Part shown: positions 29,186-39,108 of the stretch, piece after piece
Layout: each line of letters opens with the position of its first letter
How positions within the stretch are numbered: the first letter of the stretch is position 1
Position numbers and translations under genes: made by a program
Assembly: GCF_014904745.1 (NCBI RefSeq)
Contig: NZ_JACZCS010000001.1
Span: 372,001 to 436,000, forward strand
DNA: 64,000 nucleotides
Reading direction: 5' to 3'
Origin: Oricola nitratireducens
GTDB taxonomy: Bacteria; Pseudomonadota; Alphaproteobacteria; Rhizobiales; Rhizobiaceae
The notes under the pieces: model-generated
Databases searched by the model: none
The model's input: the letters and a program-made list of their open reading frames with translations, nothing else
What the model was told of the DNA's origin: nothing

Positions 29186-30733
29186 ATGTTTGAATCGCTT
29201 CAGGACCGCCTCGGTTCGATCCTGAGTAACCTGACCGGACGCGGCGCGCTGTCGGACAAGGACGTCTCGGCGGCGCTGCGCGAAGTGCGCCGTGCGCTGA
29301 TCGAGGCGGACGTGGCGCTGGAAGTCGTGCGCGATTTCACCGAGAAGGTGCGCGAAAAGGCCGTCGGGGCGGATCTGGTCAAGAGCGTCAAGCCGGGCCA
29401 GATGGTCGTCAAGATCGTCCATGACGAACTTGTCGAGATGCTGGGCTCCGAGGGCGAGGTCATCGACCTCAACGCGCCCGCGCCCGTCGTCATCATGATG
29501 GCCGGCCTGCAGGGCTCCGGCAAGACCACCACCACCGGCAAGATCGCCAAGCGGCTGACCGAGAGGCAGGGCAAGAAGGTGCTGATGGCGTCTCTCGACA
29601 CGCGCCGCCCCGCCGCCCAGGAACAATTGCGCCAGATCGGCGAACAGACCGGCGTCGCCACTCTCCCGGTCATCGATGGGCAGGGGCCGGTCGAGATCGC
29701 CAAGCGCGCGGTGCAGGCGGGCAAGCTCGGCGGTCATGACGTCGTCATTCTCGATACCGCCGGCCGGACGCATATCGACGAGCCGCTGATGGTCGAGATG
29801 GCGGATATCGCCAAGGCGACCAATCCCCATGAGACGCTGCTCGTCGCCGACTCGCTGACCGGCCAGGACGCCGTCAACCTGGCGAAGAGCTTCGACGAAC
29901 GCATCTCGATTACCGGCATCGTGCTGACCCGCATGGACGGCGACGGCCGGGGCGGCGCGGCGCTGTCGATGCGCGCCGTCACCGGCAAGCCGATCAAGCT
30001 GATCGGCACCGGCGAGAAGATGGAGGCGCTCGAGGAGTTCCATCCCAAGCGCATCGCCGACCGCATTCTCGGCATGGGCGACATTGTCAGCCTCGTCGAG
30101 AAGGCCGCCGAAACCATCGACGCGGAAAAGGCCGCGGCGATGGCGAAGAAGATGCAGGAAGGCAAGTTCGACCTGAACGATCTCGCCGACCAGCTTCAGC
30201 AAATGGCCAAAATGGGCGGCATGGGCGGCATCATGGGCATGATGCCGGGCATGGGCAAGATGAAGGACCAGATGGCGTCCGCCGGCCTCGACGATTCGAT
30301 CTTCAAGCGCCAGCTCGCCATCATCTCCTCGATGACGCCGAAGGAACGCGCCCACCCTGAACTGCTCAAGCACAGCCGCAAGAAGCGCATCGCCGCCGGC
30401 TCCGGCACGGACGCCGCAGAGATCAACCGGCTTTTGAAGATGCACCGCCAGATGGCCGACATGATGAAATCCATGAAGGGCAAGAAGGGCGGCGGCATGA
30501 TGGGCAAGATGATGGGCGGGCTTGCCGGCAAGATGGGCCTGCCGGGCGGTATGGGTGGCATGGGCGGAATGCCCGATCTTTCCAAGATGAGCCCGAAGGA
30601 ACTCGAGGCGCTGCAGAAACAGGCCGAGGCCGCAGGTCTCGGCGGGGGCAGTATGCCGAAACTGCCGGGCCTCGGCGGTCCGGGCCTGCCCGGACTTGGC
30701 GGCGGCCTTCCCGGCCTGCCGAAGAAGAAGTGA
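29186..30733 (+). CDS. ffh: Signal recognition particle protein Ffh
   Basis: A 515-residue SRP54 GTPase that binds signal sequences and 4.5S RNA. The NG domain has G1 GLQGSGKTTTTGK, DTAGRTHID and the TRMDGDGRGGAALS loop. The M domain from about residue 325 is Met-rich (GGMGGIMGMMPGMGKMKDQ) and carries the RNA-binding SMTPKERAHPELL ... SRKKRIAAGSG segment. A Gly/Leu/Pro tail follows (GLGGPGLPGLGGGLPGL). ATG 29186 has GGAGA upstream. It is the first gene of the ffh-aroQ-rpsP unit. Confidence 0.98.
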   Translation: MFESLQDRLGSILSNLTGRGALSDKDVSAALREVRRALIEADVALEVVRDFTEKVREKAVGADLVKSVKPGQMVVKIVHDELVEMLGSEGEVIDLNAPAPVVIMMAGLQGSGKTTTTGKIAKRLTERQGKKVLMASLDTRRPAAQEQLRQIGEQTGVATLPVIDGQGPVEIAKRAVQAGKLGGHDVVILDTAGRTHIDEPLMVEMADIAKATNPHETLLVADSLTGQDAVNLAKSFDERISITGIVLTRMDGDGRGGAALSMRAVTGKPIKLIGTGEKMEALEEFHPKRIADRILGMGDIVSLVEKAAETIDAEKAAAMAKKMQEGKFDLNDLADQLQQMAKMGGMGGIMGMMPGMGKMKDQMASAGLDDSIFKRQLAIISSMTPKERAHPELLKHSRKKRIAAGSGTDAAEINRLLKMHRQMADMMKSMKGKKGGGMMGKMMGGLAGKMGLPGGMGGMGGMPDLSKMSPKELEALQKQAEAAGLGGGSMPKLPGLGGPGLPGLGGGLPGLPKKK

Positions 30734-30744
30734 GGGGGAGCGCC

Positions 30745-31068
30745 ATGAACATGCCGGAAACCGCGGATCACGCGCGGGAGCTGTTGAAGGACCTTCGCCG
30801 CTCGATCGACAATTTCGACGCGATCCTGATCCACACGCTCGCCGAACGCTTCCGCTGCACGAAAGCCGTCGGCGAGCTGAAGGCGCTGCATGGCCTGCCG
30901 CCATCCGACCCCAATCGCGAAAAACAACAGATCGAACGGCTGCGCCGGCTGGCGAAGGATGCCGATCTCGATCCGGATTTCGCCGAGAAATTCCTTGCCT
31001 TCATCATTCGCGAAGTGATCCGCCATCACGAGGCGATCGCGGCGAAGAACGAGGATGTCGCCGGCTGA
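30745..31068 (+). CDS. Chorismate mutase, AroQ class
   Basis: A 107-residue all-helical enzyme converting chorismate to prephenate for Phe/Tyr synthesis. It has the AroQ pattern: LRRSIDNFDAILIHTLAERFRCTKAVGELKA in helix 1 with the two catalytic basic residues, DPNREKQQIERLRRLAKDADLD in the middle, and the FIIREVIRHHE terminal helix. ATG 30745 follows GGGGGAG. It is 11 bases after ffh, a pairing widespread in Hyphomicrobiales. Confidence 0.93.
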   Translation: MNMPETADHARELLKDLRRSIDNFDAILIHTLAERFRCTKAVGELKALHGLPPSDPNREKQQIERLRRLAKDADLDPDFAEKFLAFIIREVIRHHEAIAAKNEDVAG

Positions 31069-31120
31069 AAGCCGGCAAACGAAACCAGAAGACGAACATA
31101 CAGCCTATCAGGAGTAAACC

Positions 31121-31609
31121 ATGGCACTGAAAATCCGTCTGGCCCGCGCGGGCTCCAAGAAACGTCCCTATTACCACGTCGTCATCGCCGACGTCCGCTC
31201 GCCTCGCGACGGCCGCTTCATCGAGCAGGTCGGCGCGTGGAACCCGATGCTGCCGAAGGACGGCGAAGCCAAGCGCGTGACGCTGAACGAAGATCGCATC
31301 AAGCATTGGCTCGAAATGGGCGCGCAGCCGACCGACCGCGTCGCCCGCTTCCTCGATGAGGCCGGCCTGGTCAAGCGTGAAGCGCGCAACAACCCGAACA
31401 AGGCACTGCCGGGCAAGGCCGCCCAGGAACGCGTCGCGATGAAGCAGCAGAAGGAAGAGGAAGCCAAGGCTGCCGCCGAAGCTGCCGAAGAAGAAAAGAA
31501 GGCAGCTGCTGCCGCTGCGGCCGAAGCACCGGCCGAGGAGGCTGCAGCCGAGGAAGCGCCCGCAGAGGAAGCTCCGGCCGCCGAGGAAGAAACCGCAACC
31601 GCGGAATAA
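31121..31609 (+). CDS. rpsP: 30S ribosomal protein S16 with Ala/Glu-rich C-terminal extension
   Basis: A 162-residue S16. The first 80 residues or so are the conserved protein ([35 protein letters not shown]). The rest is a low-complexity tail of Glu, Ala and Lys, likely a helix without fixed contacts. S16 in many bacteria ends near residue 80-90, so the tail doubles the length. It follows the chorismate mutase by 52 bases with its own AGGAG. A terminator comes next; rimM, normally adjacent, is 20.6 kb away. Confidence 0.97.
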   Translation: MALKIRLARAGSKKRPYYHVVIADVRSPRDGRFIEQVGAWNPMLPKDGEAKRVTLNEDRIKHWLEMGAQPTDRVARFLDEAGLVKREARNNPNKALPGKAAQERVAMKQQKEEEAKAAAEAAEEEKKAAAAAAAEAPAEEAAAEEAPAEEAPAAEEETATAE

Positions 31610-31630
31610 TCGGCGCCTCGATCGACATGA

Positions 31631-31658
31631 AAAAGCGGGCTTCGGGCCCGCTTTTTTA
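31631..31658 (+). terminator. Intrinsic terminator of rpsP
   Basis: AAAGCGGGC-TTCG-GGCCCGC followed by TTTTTTA: a UUCG-capped hairpin 22 bases after the rpsP stop. Confidence 0.92.
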
Positions 31659-32645
31659 TTCTGCGGCCGTCGTCGGGTGGCCGGTGCGTTCAGGCCGGTC
31701 GAGCGCCGCAAACAGTTCGGCGTCATCGCCGATATCGGCATTGGGTGTCGTCAGCAGCGTATCGCCGTAGAAGACGGAGTTCGCTCCGGCGACGAGGCAG
31801 AGAATCTGCGCCTCGCGGTCAAGGTCCGAGCGCCCGGCCGAGAGCCGAACCGTCGAACGCGGCATGACGAGCCGGGCCGTTGCCACCATGCGCACCAATT
31901 CCAAGGGGTCGACGCGTCCGCGTCCGGCGAGCGGCGTTCCGTCTACCGGCACAAGGGCGTTGATCGGCACGCTTTCGGGATGCGGATCGAAATTTGCGAG
32001 GACATGAAGCATGGCGGCACGGTCCCGCACGGTTTCGCCCATTCCTATGATGCCGCCGCTACACAGTTCGATGCCCGTAGCGCGCACGGCCGCCAACGTT
32101 TCCAATCGATCCTGATAGATTCTCGTGGAGACGATCCGGCCGTAAAATTCCGGGCTGGTGTCGAGATTGTGATTGTAGGCGGTCAGTCCCGCCTTTGCGA
32201 GTCGTTCCGCTTGATGCGGCTCGAGCATGCCCAGCGTCACGCAGGCCTCCATGCCGAGCGCGCGAACGCCCTTGACCATCTCGATCACAGCATCGAACTC
32301 ATCGCCGTCGCGCACCTGCCGCCAGGCGGCGCCCATGCAGAACCGCTCGGCCCCCGCCGCTCTGGCGGTTGCCGCCATGGCAACGACCTTCTGCGGGTCC
32401 ATCAGCCTGTCACGGGTCAGATCGACTTCGCGATGATGAGCCGATTGCGGGCAATAGGCGCAATTCTCCGGGCATCCTCCGGTCTTGATCGACAGCAGAC
32501 TCGCCTTCTGCACCCTGTTCGGGTCGTGATGCCGCCGGTGCGCTGCATTGGCCCGGCCGATCAGCTCGAGAAGTGGTGATTCATGAATCGCCACGATCTC
32601 CTCAACGGTCCAGTCGTGCCGCGTGTCGGAACCGTTCGCGGTCAT
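31656..32645 (-). CDS. bioB: Biotin synthase
   Basis: A 329-residue radical-SAM enzyme inserting sulfur into dethiobiotin. The [4Fe-4S] motif is [16 protein letters not shown]. The [2Fe-2S] ligands are in [19 protein letters not shown] and [14 protein letters not shown], and the Arg ligand is in the VRLSAGRSD region. ATG 32645 overlaps the bioY stop by the ATGA arrangement. No bioA, bioD or bioF gene is in the window, so the locus joins only uptake and the last synthetic step. Confidence 0.97.
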   Translation of the reverse strand: MTANGSDTRHDWTVEEIVAIHESPLLELIGRANAAHRRHHDPNRVQKASLLSIKTGGCPENCAYCPQSAHHREVDLTRDRLMDPQKVVAMAATARAAGAERFCMGAAWRQVRDGDEFDAVIEMVKGVRALGMEACVTLGMLEPHQAERLAKAGLTAYNHNLDTSPEFYGRIVSTRIYQDRLETLAAVRATGIELCSGGIIGMGETVRDRAAMLHVLANFDPHPESVPINALVPVDGTPLAGRGRVDPLELVRMVATARLVMPRSTVRLSAGRSDLDREAQILCLVAGANSVFYGDTLLTTPNADIGDDAELFAALDRPERTGHPTTAAE

Positions 32646-33214
32646 CGGGAGGAGTCCCGCCCGGTCTTGCGGATGCCGGAAAGAAGTTGCGAACCCAGCG
32701 CGACAATACCGATCTTGATCAGGTCGCCGGGGAGAAACGGCGCGACGCCGACGGCGAGAAGCCGATCCGCGGGGACAAAAATCGTGAGCCATGCCAGACC
32801 GAGCGCATAGATTACCACCATGCCGGCCAGCATGGCGCCGAGGCGCGCGAACGCGGCCCTCCCCGCCGCCAGCATGCCAACCAGCCAGGACGCCACCAGG
32901 TAGCCGGCGAGATAGCCGCCGGTCGGTCCGGCCATATAGGCGAGGCCGATGCCGCGTTCCGGGGTGCCCGAGAAGATGGGAAGGCCGGCTGCGCCCGCGG
33001 CGAGATAGGCGAGGAAAATCGAAACGGCGAGGCGGGGCCCCAACGCGACGGCGAAGGCCATGACTGCCAGTGTGTGCAGCGTCATGGGCACGGGCCAGAA
33101 CGGAATATGTATCTTTGCGGCCAGCGTCATAAGCGCGACGCCGGCAATGATTGTCAGGCCGGTTCGGGCGGCCTGTTTCCTTTGCCCGGCGAGTTTCTCG
33201 GCGATGGCGATCAT
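32642..33214 (-). CDS. bioY: Biotin transporter substrate-binding (S) component BioY
   Basis: A 190-residue integral membrane protein with six helices. It is the biotin-binding S component of ECF-type uptake and can work with BioMN or alone. Family segments are [25 protein letters not shown], the [12 protein letters not shown] turn and [13 protein letters not shown], which is highly conserved. ATG 33214 has AAGGAG. It is co-transcribed with bioB. BioR-type boxes lie 19 and 90 bases upstream. Confidence 0.96.
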   Translation of the reverse strand: MIAIAEKLAGQRKQAARTGLTIIAGVALMTLAAKIHIPFWPVPMTLHTLAVMAFAVALGPRLAVSIFLAYLAAGAAGLPIFSGTPERGIGLAYMAGPTGGYLAGYLVASWLVGMLAAGRAAFARLGAMLAGMVVIYALGLAWLTIFVPADRLLAVGVAPFLPGDLIKIGIVALGSQLLSGIRKTGRDSSR

Positions 33215-33232
33215 GAGAGGGCTCCTTGCATA

Positions 33233-33242
33233 TTATAGATAA
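33233..33242. promoter_or_regulatory. BioR operator upstream of bioY
   Basis: TTATAGATAA is an exact match to the BioR recognition palindrome described in Alphaproteobacteria (TTATMKATAA type). It lies 19 bases from the bioY start, where a bound repressor would block transcription of bioY-bioB. Confidence 0.9.
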
Positions 33243-33303
33243 TTTAGAATCACTATCGCTAAAGAAGTCCACAAGAGCGCTGGATTTTCAAGATGCGAGA
33301 AAA

Positions 33304-33313
33304 TTATAGATAT
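33304..33313. promoter_or_regulatory. Second, one-mismatch BioR operator between bioR and bioY
   Basis: TTATAGATAT matches 9 of 10 bases of the BioR box. It is immediately after the bioR stop codon and 90 bases upstream of bioY, spaced 71 bases from the perfect box. It may be an auxiliary site. Confidence 0.7.
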
Positions 33314-33314
33314 T

Positions 33315-33971
33315 CTAGTGCTTGATTGCGGCCGGCTTGACGCCGGGCTGCCGCGGCTTCTGGCCGATCGTTTGCACGTGCCGGGCGAGAACGGAGGCGG
33401 CGGTCTCCACCTGTCCGGCACGCAAGGCGGCGAGAATTGCCCGGTGATCGCGGTCGGTGGGAGCCTCCCATTCCGCCCGCCAGCCGGAGAACAGGAACCG
33501 CGCGCTCGCCGTGTGCAGGTCATCGATGGTCTTCAACAGCCTTGGCATGCCGCAAGGCGCGAGAATGAGCCGATGGAAGGTCCGGTTCGCTTCCTCCCAT
33601 GTCTGCACGTCGCCGGCCTTGTCACCGGCGCGCGTTGCTTCTTCCGCCTGGTCGAGAATGGCGCTAGTCAAGTGAGGTGCGGCGTTGCGCAGCGCCAGCG
33701 CTTCCAGCGCGGCGCGCATTTCCGCGACCTCGCGGACCTCTTCCGGGCTGAACCCGGCCACGCGCACGCCGCGACGCGGCTCGCTTATGACCAGCCCCTG
33801 GGCCTCCAGGCGGCGGAACGCCTCGCGCACAGGCACATGGCTCGCGCTGAATTCGGCCGCCACGTGATCCTGCCGCAACCGGGTGCCGGCCTCGATCGCG
33901 CCGGAGATGATGCGGTCGGCAAGGGTCCGGCTGATTTGCACCGCGAGGGTATCGTTCTTCGCTGTCGTCAT
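33315..33971 (-). CDS. bioR: GntR-family repressor of biotin metabolism, BioR
   Basis: A 218-residue GntR/FadR-type regulator. The N-terminal winged helix is LADRIISGAIEAGTRLRQDHVAAEFSAS...VPVREAFRRLEAQGLV, then RRGVRVAGF. The C-terminal FCD-type helical domain carries EMRAALEALAL, NRTFHRLI and DHRAILAALRAG. The name rests on context: it is beside bioY-bioB and three copies of the BioR box occur here, one in front of its own start. The ligand for release is not evident from sequence. Confidence 0.92.
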   Translation of the reverse strand: MTTAKNDTLAVQISRTLADRIISGAIEAGTRLRQDHVAAEFSASHVPVREAFRRLEAQGLVISEPRRGVRVAGFSPEEVREVAEMRAALEALALRNAAPHLTSAILDQAEEATRAGDKAGDVQTWEEANRTFHRLILAPCGMPRLLKTIDDLHTASARFLFSGWRAEWEAPTDRDHRAILAALRAGQVETAASVLARHVQTIGQKPRQPGVKPAAIKH

Positions 33972-33974
33972 GTT

Positions 33975-33984
33975 TTATAGATAA
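33975..33984. promoter_or_regulatory. BioR operator in front of bioR
   Basis: TTATAGATAA, a perfect copy, lies 4 bases upstream of the bioR ATG, implying autorepression by blocking initiation. Confidence 0.88.
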
Positions 33985-34092
33985 TTCGTCCCGCCAGCGG
34001 CGTCGAGCCGCGGTTCGGGTTATCCGCGGGGTTCGCGACACATCGGCAAAGGCGCCGGCGCGGTTCCGGGCCGCCTTCTTCCTTTTCCACAA

Positions 34093-34110
34093 CCGTCATC
34101 AAGCCGTCAG
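34093..34110 (+). promoter_or_regulatory. Pho box upstream of phoD
   Basis: CCGTCAT-CAAG-CCGTCAG: two 7-base direct repeats spaced 11 bases start to start, the geometry of a PhoB dimer site (consensus CTGTCAT). It is 88 bases before the phosphatase start and in the same orientation, so phosphate-starvation induction by PhoB is likely. Confidence 0.75.
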
Positions 34111-34197
34111 CAAAATTTCATCCAGCCGAGAAATGGCTGCCATGAAACGGGCCGATGTCTCCGCGCGGCGCGGAGTGCGCCTAACGGAGATCGTTCT

Positions 34198-35775
34198 ATG
34201 ACCAAATCACTGACCTTGTCGCGCCGCGCCTTCATGGCGAGCGCGGGCGCCGCCGGCCTCGTTGCAGGATCCGGCCTTGCCGTTCCCTTCTATTCGCGCG
34301 CCAACCAGCGCCCCGTCTTCACGCACGGCGTGCAGTCCGGCGATGTCGACGCCATGTCCGGCATGGTCTGGACGCGCACCGACCGCCCGTCGCGGGTGAT
34401 GTTCGAGGTTTCGACCTCGGAGAGCTTCAAGGATGCGCGCAAGCTGGCGTCGCTCGACGCGCTGCCGGACACCGATCTCGCCGTGAAGCGCCTGATCGAG
34501 GACCTGCCGTCCGACCAGGACATCTTCTACCGCATGACCGCTCATGACCTCGCCGACGTCAATTCCGTCTCCGAGCCGATCACCGGCCGTTTCCGCACGG
34601 CGCCGATGTCGAAGCGCTCGGTGCGTTTCGCATGGTCGGGCGACACCGCTGGCCAGGGCTGGGGCATCGACGACGACGGCATGCTGACCTACGCCACAAT
34701 CGCCAGGCACACGCCGGATTTCTTCCTACATTCGGGCGACACGATCTATGCCGACGGCCCGATGAAGGACGAAGTCGCGCTCAAGGACGGCAGCAAGTGG
34801 GTTAACAAGGTACTGATCGACGAGAAGCGCAAGGTTGCCGAAACGCTCGACGAATTCCGCGGCCAGTGGAAATACAACATGATGGACACGCATGTGCGTG
34901 CGCTGTCTGAAATCTGCCCGACCTTCTACCAGTGGGACGACCACGAGGTGATGAACAACTGGTCGGATTCCAAGGATCTTTCCGGTGACGACCGCTACAC
35001 CGAAAAGTCGGTTCAGCTGATTGCGGCGCGCTCGGGCCGCGCCTTCCACGAGATGACGCCGATCCGCTACACGCCGGCCGAACCGGGCCGCGTCTACCGC
35101 AAGATCGCCTACGGGCCGATGCTCGACGTTTTCTTCCTCGACCTGCGGTCCTATCGCGGTCCGAACGGTCCGGCGATGGAAACCGAGATGACGCCGGAAA
35201 GCCGCATCCTCGGCGCCGAGCAGCTTGCCTGGCTGAAGCGCGAGCTGGCCAACTCCAAGGCGACCTGGAAGGTGATCGCCTGCGACATGCCGATCGGCCT
35301 GATCGTCTGGGACAACTGGAAGGAACAGGCCGGCGCCGAAGCCGTCTCCAATGGCGACAACGGCCCGGCGAAGGGCCGCGAGCTCGAATTCGCGGACCTG
35401 CTGCGCTACATCAAGACCGCCGGCATCACCAACACGGTCTGGTTCACCGCCGACGTGCATTACACGGCCGCGCATTACTACGATCCGTCAAAGGCGCAGT
35501 TCCAGGACTTCGAGCCGTTCTGGGAATTCGTCTCCGGCCCGCTGCATGCCGGAACGTTCGGCCCGAACGATCTCGACATGACCTTCGGTCCGCAGGTGAA
35601 GTACGTGAAGGCGCCGACGGCCGAGCAGGGCCAGAACCTGCCGCCGTCGATGGGGCTGCAGTTCTTCGGCCTGGTCGACATCGACGGGACGACCGAACAG
35701 ATGACCGTTCGCCTGATGGACCGCGGTGACAGCGAACTCTACACGGTCACGCTCGATCCGGTGCGCAACGCCTGA
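34198..35775 (+). CDS. phoD: PhoD-family alkaline phosphatase, Tat-exported
   Basis: A 525-residue secreted phosphomonoesterase/diesterase. The Tat signal SRRAFMASAG is at residues 8-17, followed by a hydrophobic stretch. The PhoD N-terminal beta domain begins FTHGVQSGDVDAMSGMVWTRTD. The metallophosphatase core has FAWSGDTAGQGWGID, FFLHSGDTIYADGP, FYQWDDHEVMNNW and VWFTADVHYTAAHYY, which supply Ca/Fe-binding Asp, Asn and His residues. The gene releases phosphate from organic sources in the periplasm. It has its own Pho box and terminator. Confidence 0.95.
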   Translation: MTKSLTLSRRAFMASAGAAGLVAGSGLAVPFYSRANQRPVFTHGVQSGDVDAMSGMVWTRTDRPSRVMFEVSTSESFKDARKLASLDALPDTDLAVKRLIEDLPSDQDIFYRMTAHDLADVNSVSEPITGRFRTAPMSKRSVRFAWSGDTAGQGWGIDDDGMLTYATIARHTPDFFLHSGDTIYADGPMKDEVALKDGSKWVNKVLIDEKRKVAETLDEFRGQWKYNMMDTHVRALSEICPTFYQWDDHEVMNNWSDSKDLSGDDRYTEKSVQLIAARSGRAFHEMTPIRYTPAEPGRVYRKIAYGPMLDVFFLDLRSYRGPNGPAMETEMTPESRILGAEQLAWLKRELANSKATWKVIACDMPIGLIVWDNWKEQAGAEAVSNGDNGPAKGRELEFADLLRYIKTAGITNTVWFTADVHYTAAHYYDPSKAQFQDFEPFWEFVSGPLHAGTFGPNDLDMTFGPQVKYVKAPTAEQGQNLPPSMGLQFFGLVDIDGTTEQMTVRLMDRGDSELYTVTLDPVRNA

Positions 35776-35798
35776 TTGCGTCGTCAATGCCAAGGAAG

Positions 35799-35824
35799 AA
35801 GCGGGCCGTTGCGCCCGCTTTTTC
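35799..35824 (+). terminator. Intrinsic terminator of phoD
   Basis: AAGCGGGC-CGTT-GCGCCCGCTTTTTC: a GC-rich stem and T-run about 25 bases after the phoD stop. Confidence 0.88.
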
Positions 35825-35924
35825 ATTTCCGCCACGAAAATCCGCGCAAGACGCTTCCATTGTCTTGCCGAATCCTGCAATTGCACCCTTCGGGCAGCGG
35901 GCCATAATGATTAATGAAACCTGT

Positions 35925-35942
35925 AACCGTTGAGAAACGGTT
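35925..35942 (+). other. GNRA-type hairpin upstream of the Omp19-like gene
   Basis: AACCGTT-GAGA-AACGGTT is a perfect 7-base stem with a GAGA tetraloop, about 105 bases before the lipoprotein gene. The next bases (GGCAGGGTTTTG) are only mildly T-rich, so a role as terminator is doubtful. It may be a 5'UTR element or operator. Confidence 0.4.
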
Positions 35943-36046
35943 GGCAGGGTTTTGTTAAGGTTGTGTTTTCCTTATTTCGCCATTTTATTGGTCAAGTGAA
36001 GGGCGCATCGGCTCGGAACGCGGTTCCGGGAATACAGGAGAATGTA

Positions 36047-36619
36047 ATGCGGAAATCTGCGTTTGCAGCGGGTGTTTGTCTTGTCTCGGCGGCGATTGCC
36101 GTCAGCGGATGCACGAGTTCCCGTTTTGGAACTTTCGACACGCGCCCGGCTCCGGCCCCGATCATGCCGGCTCCCTCCGGAACCGTGACATCCGGCCAGT
36201 TGCCGCCGCCCGTACAGCCGGGAATGACGCCTGACGCGCAGGGCAACTTCCCGGCCGCGCCCGGCACGGAAGACCAGACCTTCATGGATCCGAACGCTCC
36301 GTCCGACGGCAGCAGCATCCAGAGTGTGACGACGGCGGCTCCGGTCACGCGCGAGGCGATGGTCGGCGCCTGGAAGGTCACCACCGGAGGCTCGTCGTGC
36401 CAAATGTTCATGGCGCTGACCAAATGGACCGGCGGTTTCCGCGCCGCCTCGCGCGGCTGCCCCGGCGACGCGGCGAACGTCGCGGCGTGGGACGTGCAGG
36501 GCCAGCAGGTGGTCCTGAGCGACTCCGGCGGCAACAAGGTCGCGACCCTGTTCTCGTCGGGCAACGGATCCTTCAACGGCCAGACGACGAGCGGCGCCGC
36601 GATCACGCTGTCCCGCTAG
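36047..36619 (+). CDS. Outer-membrane lipoprotein, Omp19-like protease inhibitor (AprI/Inh family)
   Basis: A 190-residue lipoprotein. The lipobox AVSGC places the lipidated Cys near residue 22. A Pro-rich linker (PAPAPIMPAPSG ... PPPVQPGM) covers about residues 30-90. The C-terminal roughly 95 residues form the Inh beta-barrel-like domain starting GAWKVTTGGSSCQMFM, with a second Cys in RGCPGD to pair with it. The architecture matches Brucella Omp19, which inhibits host proteases. ATG 36047 has AGGAG. The longer upstream frame is rejected because it would bury the lipobox. Confidence 0.9.
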   Translation: MRKSAFAAGVCLVSAAIAVSGCTSSRFGTFDTRPAPAPIMPAPSGTVTSGQLPPPVQPGMTPDAQGNFPAAPGTEDQTFMDPNAPSDGSSIQSVTTAAPVTREAMVGAWKVTTGGSSCQMFMALTKWTGGFRAASRGCPGDAANVAAWDVQGQQVVLSDSGGNKVATLFSSGNGSFNGQTTSGAAITLSR

Positions 36620-36640
36620 TCCCGCTGCGCGAGCCGGCCG

Positions 36641-37795
36641 ATGGCTGAAACGCTTCACCCCGGCGACCTGGTACGGGCGCGTTACGACGCGCTCGCGGCC
36701 GAAGGCAAACTCGATCCCGATCCCGCGCAGGAAGCGCTGGCGAGCCGTTTCGACGCGCTGAACGAGGAAATCGGGTCGCTCCGGCTCGCCGCCAAGTCCT
36801 CGTCGCTCGGCTGGCTGTTCGCGCAGCGCGCGCCGAAACCGGGCGCGGTCAAGGGCCTTTACATCCATGGCAGCGTCGGACGCGGCAAGACGATGCTGAT
36901 GGATTTTTTCTTCGCGGCCTGTCCGGCGAAGCGCAAGCGTCGCGCGCATTTCCACGATTTCATGGCCGACGTGCATGACCGCGTCGGCGCGCACCGCAAG
37001 GCGCTGAAGGCGGGACACGTCAAGGGCGACGACCCGATCCCGCCGGTTGCCCGCGCTCTCGCCGACGAGGCGCGCGTGCTCTGTTTCGACGAGTTCTCGG
37101 TGACCGATATCGCCGACGCGATGATCCTGTCGCGGCTGTTCAACGCGCTGTTCGCGCATGGCGTGATCCTGGTCGCGACGTCGAACGTGGCGCCGGACGA
37201 TCTCTACAAGGACGGGCTCAACCGGTCGCTCTTCCTGCCCTTTGTCGACGTGTTGAAGGCGCATGCGCAGGTGATGAGCCTCGACGCCGACCGCGACTAT
37301 CGGTTGGATAAGTTGTCGCGCACCAAACTCTATGTCGCGCCGCTCGGCGACGCGGCCGACCGGGCGCTGGATGACGTCTGGATGCGGCTCACCGGCGGCC
37401 TGACTCCGCACCGGGAAATGATCGAGGTGAAGGGACGCGAGATCACCGTGCCGGCGGTGGCGATGGGCGCGGCGCGTTTCGGTTTTGCCGATTTGTGCGA
37501 GAAGCCGCTCGGCGCGCGCGAATATCTGGCGATCGCGCGCAACTACCATACGATCTTCATCGAGCGCGTGCCGGTGCTGCACGACAACCGGCGCAACGAG
37601 GCCAAGCGCTTCATCAACCTGATCGATACGCTCTACGACAATCGCATCCGCGTCGTTGTCTCGGCGGAGGCCGAGCCGCAGGATCTCTACCAGGCCAAGA
37701 CCGGCACGGAGGCCTTCGAGTTCGATCGCACGGCCTCGCGGCTGATCGAGATGCGGTCCGAGGAATGGGTGGCGCATGCGGGGCAGGCCGCGTGA
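36641..37795 (+). CDS. zapE: Cell division protein ZapE (AFG1-like ATPase)
   Basis: A 384-residue AAA-type P-loop ATPase associated with Z-ring dynamics and membrane-protein quality control. Walker A is GSVGRGKTML, followed by MDFFF and RAHFHDFMADVH. Walker B is VLCFDEFSVTDIADAM; sensor region VATSNVAPDDLYKDGLNR and the C-terminal RFINLIDTLYDNRIRVV complete the family pattern. It lies just upstream of mdh, a common Hyphomicrobiales arrangement, but with a 308-base gap. Confidence 0.95.
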   Translation: MAETLHPGDLVRARYDALAAEGKLDPDPAQEALASRFDALNEEIGSLRLAAKSSSLGWLFAQRAPKPGAVKGLYIHGSVGRGKTMLMDFFFAACPAKRKRRAHFHDFMADVHDRVGAHRKALKAGHVKGDDPIPPVARALADEARVLCFDEFSVTDIADAMILSRLFNALFAHGVILVATSNVAPDDLYKDGLNRSLFLPFVDVLKAHAQVMSLDADRDYRLDKLSRTKLYVAPLGDAADRALDDVWMRLTGGLTPHREMIEVKGREITVPAVAMGAARFGFADLCEKPLGAREYLAIARNYHTIFIERVPVLHDNRRNEAKRFINLIDTLYDNRIRVVVSAEAEPQDLYQAKTGTEAFEFDRTASRLIEMRSEEWVAHAGQAA

Positions 37796-39066
<1,271 letters not shown>

Positions 39067-39108
39067 TCCGACACCGGATCTCCCGCACACAGGCATGAAG
39101 GATTTGCC

